Positions 5,709 through 11,561 of a stretch of 21,634 nucleotides of DNA are shown here, piece by piece. Position 1 is the first letter of the stretch; each line of letters begins with the position of its first letter. Source of the stretch: Lachnospiraceae bacterium UBA3692 (GTDB taxonomy: Bacteria > Bacillota > Clostridia > Lachnospirales > Lachnospiraceae); NCBI GenBank assembly GCA_002372815.1, contig DFIR01000005.1, positions 16,286-37,919 on the forward strand, read 5' to 3'. Under the pieces are notes generated by a model that was not told the origin of the DNA, did no database searches, and saw nothing but the letters and a program-made list of their open reading frames with translations. The position numbers were made by a program, and so were the translations under genes.

Positions 5709-7292
5709 ATGAAAGAAAAAACAAGGAACCATGCGGAAGCCACTGCCCGGAAGGACGTCCGGTACGAGACCGACACACTGCTGATGTTCGTGCCGCTGCT
5801 GCTCGTGGCGGGGCTGTGCGTCACCTTCATCGCGGCGCCGGAGGGGTCGGCGAATGTGCTGCACATGCTGCGCTGCTTCCTCGGGGACACCTGCGGGCTG
5901 TACTACGCGCTGCTGGGGACGGGCATCTTCGGGGTCACGATGTACATCGCCTTTTCGGAGAGAGGGAAGATCCTGCTGGGCAGGCCCGGCGACCGGCCGC
6001 AGTACAGCGGCTTTCAGTGGGGGAGCATGATCTTCACCTCCACCATGGCGGCGGACGTGCTGTTCTATTCCCTCTGCGAGTGGATGCTCTACGCGGAGGA
6101 GCCGCACATCGCGGAGATGGGCGGGATCCAGAAGTGGGCCTCGACCTATCCGCTGTTCCACTGGGGGCCGATCGCGTGGTGCTTCTACATCGCGCTCGCG
6201 GCCGCCTTCGGATACATGCTGCACGTGAAGGGCCGTGACCGGCAGAAATTCTCGGAGGCCTGCCGGCCGCTCCTGGGCAGGCACATCGACGGCGCGGCCG
6301 GGAAGGTGATCGACCTGCTGGCGGTGTTCTCGCTGCTCGCGGGGACGGCGACGACCTTCTCCCTGGCGACGCCGCTCCTGAGCGCCGCGGCCGCGGAGAT
6401 ATTCGGACTGCCGGCGCAGCTGGCCGGAAGCCGCGTCTTCACGATCGGCGTCCTGCTGGTCATCGCGGCGGTCTACACCTGTGCCATCTGGTTCGGCATG
6501 AAGGGCGTGCAGAAGCTGGCGGCGGGCTGCGCCTACCTGTTCTTCGTCCTGCTCGGCTACGTCCTCATCGGCGGCGGGGAGGCGCGGTACATTCTGGAGA
6601 CCGGCTTCTCGGCCCTCGGGAACATGGTCCAGAATTTCGTCGGGCTCTCCACCTGGATGGATCCGCTGCGCGAGACTTCCTTTCCGCAGAACTGGACCGT
6701 TTATTACTGGGCCTACTGGATGGTGTGGTGCGTCGCGACGCCCTTCTTCATCGGGACCATCAGCCGGGGGCGCACCGTGAAGCAGACGATCCTCGGCGGC
6801 TACGGATGGGGGCTGGCCGGGACCTTTACTTCCTTCATCATCCTCGGGAACTACGGGATGGCCCAGCAGCTGCGGCACGGCCTGGACGTGACGGGCGTGC
6901 TCGCGTCCGGCGGCAGCTACACGGAGGCGATCCTGCTGGTGCTGAAGACCCTGCCGCTGCCGAAGCTGGCGCTCTTCCTGCTGGTGATCGCGATGATCGC
7001 CTTTTATGCAACGACCTTCGACTCGATCACGATGGTGGTGTCCGCCTATTCCTACCGGCACCTCCGTGCCGGCGAAGAACCCGGCAAAAAGGTGCGCATC
7101 TACTGGGCCATCCTCTTCATCCTGCTGCCCATCGCGCTCCTGTACGCGGAGGATTCGATGTACAGCCTGCAGTCCGTCTCGATCATCGCGGCGGCGCCGA
7201 TCGGCGTCGTGATCCTGCTGATCGTCGGCTCCTTCCTGAAAGACACGCAGTTTCCTGTTGCCTTTTCCGGCGGCGGGGATTATGATAAATGA
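5709..7292 (+). CDS. BCCT-family choline/betaine/carnitine transporter
   Basis: A 527-residue multi-spanning membrane protein, about 12 hydrophobic segments, with the usual core length of the betaine/choline/carnitine transporter family. The family signature is plain: WTVYYWAYWMVWC followed by ISRGRTVKQTI, matching the Trp-rich substrate box and adjacent loop. PLFHWGPIAWCFY in the middle and ATTFDSITMVVSAYS near the C-terminus are also conserved BCCT segments. The long osmosensory C-terminal tail of BetP is absent, so it is more likely a substrate-uptake carrier than an osmoregulated one. AGAGAGG (5694-5700) lies 8 nt before the ATG, and the gene starts 28 nt after licC. In this operon it would supply choline; Haemophilus lic loci use a different transporter (LicB) for that job. 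Its 3' end seems to host the argB promoter. Confidence 0.92.
   Translation: MKEKTRNHAEATARKDVRYETDTLLMFVPLLLVAGLCVTFIAAPEGSANVLHMLRCFLGDTCGLYYALLGTGIFGVTMYIAFSERGKILLGRPGDRPQYSGFQWGSMIFTSTMAADVLFYSLCEWMLYAEEPHIAEMGGIQKWASTYPLFHWGPIAWCFYIALAAAFGYMLHVKGRDRQKFSEACRPLLGRHIDGAAGKVIDLLAVFSLLAGTATTFSLATPLLSAAAAEIFGLPAQLAGSRVFTIGVLLVIAAVYTCAIWFGMKGVQKLAAGCAYLFFVLLGYVLIGGGEARYILETGFSALGNMVQNFVGLSTWMDPLRETSFPQNWTVYYWAYWMVWCVATPFFIGTISRGRTVKQTILGGYGWGLAGTFTSFIILGNYGMAQQLRHGLDVTGVLASGGSYTEAILLVLKTLPLPKLALFLLVIAMIAFYATTFDSITMVVSAYSYRHLRAGEEPGKKVRIYWAILFILLPIALLYAEDSMYSLQSVSIIAAAPIGVVILLIVGSFLKDTQFPVAFSGGGDYDK
7258..7286 (+). promoter_or_regulatory. Predicted argB promoter inside the transporter's 3' end
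   Basis: TTGCCT (7258-7263) and TATGAT (7281-7286) are exactly 17 bp apart. The -10 matches consensus at five of six positions. The start point would be near 7293, immediately before two ArgR-like boxes and about 58 nt before the argB ATG. Both hexamers lie in the last codons of the transporter gene. Confidence 0.5.
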
Positions 7293-7302
7293 ACTGAAAC
7301 GG

Positions 7303-7326
7303 CGCATAAATATGCAATTATTTGCA
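7303..7326. promoter_or_regulatory. Two overlapping ArgR-box-like operators before argB
   Basis: CGCATAAATATGCA (7303-7316) is an ArgR box with one arm mismatch. TGCAATTATTTGCA (7313-7326) has perfect TGCAA/TTGCA arms. They share TGCA, so their centres are 10 bp apart, about one helical turn. They sit just past the predicted argB start point, where bound ArgR would block transcription. Confidence 0.6.
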
Positions 7327-7350
7327 AGACCTGACGGCGGAAGGAGCAGA

Positions 7351-8283
7351 ATGGAACCGCATCTGAACAGAGAACAGTACGAAGCGCAGCAGAAAGCGCA
7401 GGTCCTGATCGAGGCCCTGCCCTATATACAGAAATTCAACCGCAAGATCGTCGTGGTCAAGTACGGCGGCAGCGCGATGAGCAACGAGGAGCTGCAGAAG
7501 AGCGTCATCAAGGACGTGACGCTGCTGAAGCTGGTCGGCTTCAAGCCGATCATCGTCCACGGCGGCGGCAAGGAGATCAGCCGCTGGGTCGCGAAGAGCG
7601 GCAAGGAGGCGCAGTTCATCGGCGGCCTCCGCGTCACGGACGAGGAGACGATGGAGATCGCCGAGATGGTCCTCGGCCGCGTGAGCAAGAGCCTGGTTCG
7701 CATGGTGGAGGAGCTCGGCGTCAAGGCAGTCGGCATCAGCGGCAAGGACGGCAAGCTCCTGGAAGTGAAGAAGCGTCTCTCCGCGGACGGCCAGGACATC
7801 GGCTACGTCGGCGAGGTCGTCAAGGTCCGCCCGAAGATCCTCTACGATCTCCTGGACAACGACTACCTGCCCATCGTCGCTCCGGTCGGCATGGACGAGA
7901 ACTATGACACCTTCAACATCAACGCGGACGAGGCGGCCTGCGCGATCGCGAAGGCGGTCGGCGCGGACAAGCTGGTGTACCTGACCGACATCGCCGGCCT
8001 CTACCGGGACATCCACGACGAGAGCACGTTCGTCTCGCGCATCACCGTCTCCGAGGCGGAGGAGCTCATCAAGGGCGGCCTCATCGGCGGCGGCATGCTG
8101 CCGAAGCTGTCCAACTGCACGGACGCCGTCCGCGGCGGCGTGCACAGGGTGCATATCCTGGACGGGAGGATCCCGCACAGCATGCTCCTGGAGTTCTTCA
8201 CCAACAGAGGCATCGGAACGGTGTTCCACATGAAGGAAGATACCTTCGCCGCGGACGCCGCGGCGGAGCAGAAGGAGGAATGA
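7351..8283 (+). CDS. argB: N-acetylglutamate kinase
   Basis: ArgB phosphorylates N-acetylglutamate with ATP, the second step of ornithine synthesis. The protein is 310 residues. VVKYGGSAM at 35-43 carries the catalytic Lys37, VHGGGK at 69-74 the phosphate-binding glycines, and NINADEAACAIA and VYLTDIAGLY are also conserved. The helical N-terminus (REQYEAQQKAQVLIEALPYIQKF) is the extension found in arginine-inhibited hexameric forms, so feedback inhibition by arginine is likely; that is inference from the family. ATG 7351 is chosen because AAGGAG (7341-7346) precedes it; upstream in-frame starts (for example 7312) would place the ArgR boxes inside the coding region. argD follows immediately. 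Confidence 0.97.
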   Translation: MEPHLNREQYEAQQKAQVLIEALPYIQKFNRKIVVVKYGGSAMSNEELQKSVIKDVTLLKLVGFKPIIVHGGGKEISRWVAKSGKEAQFIGGLRVTDEETMEIAEMVLGRVSKSLVRMVEELGVKAVGISGKDGKLLEVKKRLSADGQDIGYVGEVVKVRPKILYDLLDNDYLPIVAPVGMDENYDTFNINADEAACAIAKAVGADKLVYLTDIAGLYRDIHDESTFVSRITVSEAEELIKGGLIGGGMLPKLSNCTDAVRGGVHRVHILDGRIPHSMLLEFFTNRGIGTVFHMKEDTFAADAAAEQKEE

Positions 8284-8285
8284 TC

Positions 8286-9479
8286 ATGGCGTCCATGCAG
8301 GAGATGATCGCACAGGCGGAGCGGGACCTGCTCCACACCTATAACAGATACCAGGTGGTCCTGGACCGCGGGGAAGGCTGCTTCCTGTACGACACAGACG
8401 GGAAAAAGTACCTCGACATGATGTCGGGAATCGGCGTCTTCGCCCTCGGGTACGGCAATCAGGAGTTCAATGACGCCCTGAAGGCACAGATCGACAAGGT
8501 GATCCATACCTCCAATTATTTTTACAATGAACCGGCGATCCGGGCGGCGCACAGGCTGAAGGAAGTGTCCGGGATGGACCGCGTCTTCTTCACCAACAGC
8601 GGCGCGGAGGCCATCGAGGGCGCGCTGAAGGCGGCGGTCAAGTACGCCTGGCTCAAGGACGGCGCCGGCGATCACGAGATCATCGCGATGGACCACTCCT
8701 TCCACGGACGCACCTACGGTGCGCTCGCGGTGACGGGCAAGGAAAGCTACCGTGCGCCTTTCGGCACGATGCCGGCCAACGCCCGCTTCGCGAAGATCAA
8801 TGACCTTGCAAGCGTGGAGGCGGTGTTCTCCGACAGGACCTGCGCCATCATCGTGGAGACCGTGCAGGGCGAAGGCGGGATCTATCCCGCGGAGGAATCC
8901 TTCCTGCGCGCGCTGCGGAAGATCTGCGACGAGCGGGACATCCTGCTCATCTTCGACGAGGTGCAGTGCGGCATGGGACGCACGGGCTATATGTTCGCGT
9001 GGCAGAAGTACGGGATCCGCCCGGACATCCTGACGACCGCGAAGGCACTTGGCTGCGGCATTCCCGTCGGAGCCTTCCTCCTGACAGAGCACGTGGCGCA
9101 GCACTCCCTGACCGCCGGCGATCACGGCACGACCTACGGCGGCAACCCTCTCGCGACAGCTGCCATCAATGCGGTGCTGGACATCTACGAGCGTGAGCAG
9201 ATCCCCGCCCGCGCCGCGGAGACCGGCGCCTACCTCTACGACCGGCTGGAGGAACTCGCCGCGGACTATCCCGAGATCATCGACCACCGCGGCCGCGGCC
9301 TCATGCAGGGCCTGGAATTCGAAGGAACCGTCGGCGGCATCATCGCCCGCGCCATGGACCGCGGCGTGATCTTCATCAACGCCGGCCCCAACGTGATCCG
9401 CTTCCTGCCGCCGCTCACCATCTCTAAGGATGAGATCGATGAAGCTCTGAGGCTCCTTCGCGAGAGTATCCGGGAGTGA
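8286..9479 (+). CDS. argD: Acetylornithine aminotransferase
   Basis: This is a class III PLP-dependent aminotransferase of 397 residues that converts N-acetylglutamate semialdehyde to N-acetylornithine using glutamate. Visible signatures are NSGAEA at 104-109 (phosphate-binding cup), SFHGRT at 138-143, IFDEVQCG at 222-229 with the PLP-ring Asp224, and TTAKALG at 250-256 with Lys253 forming the Schiff base. The ATG at 8286 has AAGGAGG (8272-8278) at 7 nt. An alternative ATG at 8280 overlaps the argB stop but sits only 1 nt from that site. The tight argB-argD junction points to translational coupling. Related ornithine or succinylornithine aminotransferases look similar, but the context settles ArgD. 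Confidence 0.96.
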   Translation: MASMQEMIAQAERDLLHTYNRYQVVLDRGEGCFLYDTDGKKYLDMMSGIGVFALGYGNQEFNDALKAQIDKVIHTSNYFYNEPAIRAAHRLKEVSGMDRVFFTNSGAEAIEGALKAAVKYAWLKDGAGDHEIIAMDHSFHGRTYGALAVTGKESYRAPFGTMPANARFAKINDLASVEAVFSDRTCAIIVETVQGEGGIYPAEESFLRALRKICDERDILLIFDEVQCGMGRTGYMFAWQKYGIRPDILTTAKALGCGIPVGAFLLTEHVAQHSLTAGDHGTTYGGNPLATAAINAVLDIYEREQIPARAAETGAYLYDRLEELAADYPEIIDHRGRGLMQGLEFEGTVGGIIARAMDRGVIFINAGPNVIRFLPPLTISKDEIDEALRLLRESIRE

Positions 9480-9516
9480 CAAGTTTACGCAGGGGGGCAT
9501 CTCACAGTTGCGCCGT

Positions 9517-9828
9517 TTCGCTTTCAATGAGAATTTCATAAAAGAAAGCGAGTGCCTGACGTAGTCAATTCGCTTTGAAAGAGAATCTTGGTCGGGCAAA
9601 GCGAGCGTTTGTCATATCAAACTCGCTTTACTTTCTAAAACCATCTTCCCAAAGCGAGTTTTCAAGGTCCTCTAAGGCTCGGAACTCGCTTTAGTCCGGG
9701 GCATTTTCAGTTGAAAGCGAAAAGTTACCCTTCGACACTCGCTTTGATCTGTGCCATTTACATTTGAAAACGAAGAGTTTCCGTTCACCATTCGCTTTGG
9801 GTCAGTGCATCCGCATTTATAAGCGAAA
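9517..9828. repeat. Array of alternating CTCGCTTT / AAAGCGAG motifs, 53-bp period
   Basis: Twelve copies of one short motif alternate in orientation. CGCTTT cores begin at 9519, 9571, 9624, 9687, 9740 and 9793. The inverse cores (AAAGCG, with AAAACG and TAAGCG as variants in the last two) begin at 9545, 9598, 9651, 9714, 9767 and 9820. Same-orientation steps are 52-53 bp except one of 63 bp. Forward-to-inverse distance is 26-27 bp throughout. Flanking bases extend the pairing in places; the third pair is an 11-bp perfect inverted repeat (9619-9629 with 9651-9661). Units four and five are about 75% identical over 53 bp, so the array probably arose by tandem duplication and then diverged outside the motifs. 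I do not recognise it as a known family. The motif is not repeated elsewhere in the window. Confidence 0.8.
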
Positions 9829-9950
9829 TAGACATTCATGTGCCGGGAATTTCGCAGAGCGCGGTGTACTTCATCAGCATGTCGCGTCTGGACCGGCATG
9901 TTATCTTAATGGCATTGGGCCGGTTCTCCGCGTAAATCCGGCGCCTGCCC

Positions 9951-10020
9951 CGCATGAACAGTCATCCTGTATCCGTGAGTCCCACGATCGCTTCACGGAC
10001 ACAGGATGGCTGTTCATGTG
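9951..10020. repeat. Long inverted repeat (28-bp arms, 14-nt loop)
   Basis: The arms at 9951-9978 and 9993-10020 are complementary apart from three non-Watson-Crick positions, at least two of which can be G-U wobbles on one strand or the other. The loop is 9979-9992. It would form a very stable stem in RNA or cruciform DNA. No T-run follows on either strand, so it is not a standard intrinsic terminator. A REP-like or small non-autonomous mobile element is possible. Confidence 0.7.
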
Positions 10021-10027
10021 TGTGCAA

Positions 10028-10060
10028 CGCAGCGGAGCTGCGAACCGTCCCCTGTGTGAG
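10028..10060. repeat. Small REP-like hairpin with GAACCGTCCCCTGTG tail
   Basis: CGCAGC (10028-10033) and GCTGCG (10037-10042) form a perfect 6-bp stem with a GGA loop. Directly after it comes GAACCGTCCCCTGTG, a string I recall from dispersed repeats in other Firmicutes; that is memory and not a search result. It may be one end of the same element as the neighbouring long inverted repeat. Confidence 0.35.
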
Positions 10061-10070
10061 ACGTAAATAA

Positions 10071-10109
10071 TAACATTTGCTTGTAAAATGTTACAAAACT
10101 GTTTAGAAT
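10071..10109 (+). promoter_or_regulatory. Predicted comEA promoter with overlapping dyad
   Basis: TTGTAA (10081-10086) and TAGAAT (10104-10109) are exactly 17 bp apart, giving a start near 10116 and a leader of about 40 nt. TAACATTT (10071-10078) and AAATGTTA (10086-10093) form an 8-bp inverted repeat across the -35, and TGTAA/TTACA (10082-10095) a second, nested one. Either could be a regulator site. No competence sigma-factor box was recognised. Confidence 0.55.
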
Positions 10110-10154
10110 AGAAGCAGCGCACAGCGGAGTCTCCGACATAGAGGAGGCAGCGCT

Positions 10155-10811
10155 ATGATGAAAATATTCATAAATTTCCGGAGGGCAATCCGGGGGACGG
10201 TGCTTGCGGCGGTCATCTTCGGGTGGAGTGCTGCGGCAGCCGGGTGCACGCTTCCCGTGAGGGAAGTGCTCACTGTCAGTGCGCAGGAGAGCCGCGTGTC
10301 GGAGGAGCCCGTTTCCGGGAACACGCCTGTGACCGTTTCCGTGTCCGAAGAGGAGGCGGAGGCGGACAGCATCTGTGTTTTCGTGTGCGGGGCCGTGCAC
10401 AGGCCGGGGGTCTACAGGCTTCCGGCGGATGCGAGGGCCTGCGACGCGCTCGAGGCGGCGGAAGGATTTGCGGACGATGCGGACCCTTCCTATGTAAATC
10501 TGGCTTCTCCGCTGACGGACGGGCAGAAGCTGGAGTTTCCGACGAAGGAAGAGGCGGAGCGGCTCCGGGAAGGCGGCAGAACGGGCGGCGCGTCCGGTCC
10601 GGACGGAACGCCCTTGGTGAACATCAATACCGCGGATGCGTCACAGCTGGAGACACTGCCGGGGATCGGCGGGACGAAGGCCGGGGCGATCATCGCGTAT
10701 CGCGAGGAATGCGGCGGTTTCAGTGATGTGGAGGATCTCAAGAACGTACCCGGGATCGGGGAGACGAGTTTCGAACGCCTGCGGGACCGGATCACGGTCG
10801 GAGGTCCCTGA
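10155..10811 (+). CDS. comEA: ComEA-like DNA-binding protein (SLBB plus helix-hairpin-helix)
   Basis: ComEA is the exported DNA receptor that hands incoming DNA to the ComEC channel. The 218-residue protein has a basic N-terminus and a hydrophobic segment (about 14-30) ending in AAAGC, so it may be a lipoprotein anchored at Cys31, although the position -3 residue is weak for a lipobox. An acidic linker follows. An SLBB-type domain spans about 73-130 (ICVFVCGAVHRPGVY). The C-terminal 155-215 holds two helix-hairpin-helix motifs, LPGIGGTKAGAIIAYR (168-183) and VPGIGETSFERLRDRI (198-213), preceded by NINTADASQLE. This order is standard for ComEA. GGAGG (10143-10147) lies 7 nt before the ATG. comEC lies 4 kb downstream, beyond a two-component system. 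Confidence 0.92.
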   Translation: MMKIFINFRRAIRGTVLAAVIFGWSAAAAGCTLPVREVLTVSAQESRVSEEPVSGNTPVTVSVSEEEAEADSICVFVCGAVHRPGVYRLPADARACDALEAAEGFADDADPSYVNLASPLTDGQKLEFPTKEEAERLREGGRTGGASGPDGTPLVNINTADASQLETLPGIGGTKAGAIIAYREECGGFSDVEDLKNVPGIGETSFERLRDRITVGGP

Positions 10812-10862
10812 GCATATGGCCGCGGCACATAGTTATACAGTATTCATTTGAGAGGAAAGACA

Positions 10863-11561
10863 ATGGCAACAAAGGTTCTGGTAGTGGATGATGAGAAGCT
10901 GATCGTAAAAGGACTGCGTTTCAGCCTGGTGCAGGACGGATATGAGGTCGACTGCGCATATGACGGCGAAGAGGCCGTCGAGATGGCGAAGAAGACCGCG
11001 TACGACGTGATCCTGCTCGACGTCATGCTCCCCGGTCTTTCCGGTTTTGAAGTCCTGCAGCAGGTGCGCGAGTTCTCGAGCGTGCCCGTGATCATGCTCA
11101 CCGCCAAGGGCGAGGACATGGACAAGATCCTGGGACTCGACTACGGGGCGGATGACTACATCACCAAGCCTTTCAACATTCTCGTGGTCAAGGCCAGGAT
11201 CAAGGCGATCATGCGCCGCGTCTCCGCGGGAAGAAGGGAACAGGAAGAGGAAGAGGAGCGGATCCTCGAGAGCGGCGAGCTCCGCATGGATCTCGACAAC
11301 CGCAGGGTCTCCGTCTCCGACAGAGAGATCAACCTGACGTCCAAGGAATTCGAGCTTCTGGAGCTCCTCGCGACGCATCCGGGCAAGGTCTACAGCCGCA
11401 CGATGCTGCTGCAGCTGGTCTGGGGCAAGGATTACCCCGGCGACGTCCGCACGGTCGACGTGCACATCCGAAGGCTCCGCGAGAAGATCGAACCCAATGC
11501 GTCTGAGCCCAAATTCGTCCAGACGAAATGGGGCGTCGGCTACTACTTCAGACAGAAATGA
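10863..11561 (+). CDS. OmpR/PhoB-family response regulator
   Basis: A 232-residue regulator. The receiver domain (1-120) has the acidic pair Asp9/Asp10, phospho-acceptor Asp53 in LLDVMLPG, Thr80 in MLTAK and Lys102 in TKPF. After an acidic linker (EQEEEEER), the C-terminal winged helix (about 137-232) contains LTSKEFELLELLATHPGKVYSR and RTVDVHIRRLREKIE, the recognition-helix region of OmpR-type proteins. It therefore binds DNA when phosphorylated by the adjacent kinase. ATG 10863 follows AGAGGAAAG at good distance; an upstream TTG at 10848 would overlap that site. The gene overlaps the kinase gene by an ATGA. It is similar in type to WalR or MtrA, but orthology cannot be assigned by eye. Confidence 0.95.
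   Translation: MATKVLVVDDEKLIVKGLRFSLVQDGYEVDCAYDGEEAVEMAKKTAYDVILLDVMLPGLSGFEVLQQVREFSSVPVIMLTAKGEDMDKILGLDYGADDYITKPFNILVVKARIKAIMRRVSAGRREQEEEEERILESGELRMDLDNRRVSVSDREINLTSKEFELLELLATHPGKVYSRTMLLQLVWGKDYPGDVRTVDVHIRRLREKIEPNASEPKFVQTKWGVGYYFRQK

Larger units (their letters stand above)
9480..10154. other. 675-bp gene-free region between argD and comEA
   Basis: No convincing coding sequence is present: the short ORFs have no ribosome binding site, recognisable domain or consistent composition. No obvious terminator follows argD. In order, the region holds a motif array (9517-9828), about 120 bp without recognisable structure (9829-9950), a long inverted repeat (9951-10020), a small hairpin with a REP-like tail (10028-10060), and the comEA promoter (10071-10109). 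Confidence 0.8.

Noticed and set aside
5685..7307. Minus-strand ORF of 540 codons opposite the transporter
   Set aside because: Strongly charged, repetitive shadow frame opposite a membrane protein with clear family motifs.
9517..9828. CRISPR array
   Set aside because: The repeated unit is only about 8 bp and alternates in orientation, intervening segments are partly related to each other, and no cas genes are nearby.
9951..10020. Intrinsic terminator for argBD
   Set aside because: The stem is strong but is followed by TGTGCAACGC rather than a T-run, and it lies about 470 bp past the argD stop.
9672..10122. Short ORFs on both strands in the argD-comEA gap
   Set aside because: They cross the motif array and the inverted repeat, lack ribosome binding sites and show no domain or coding-like composition.
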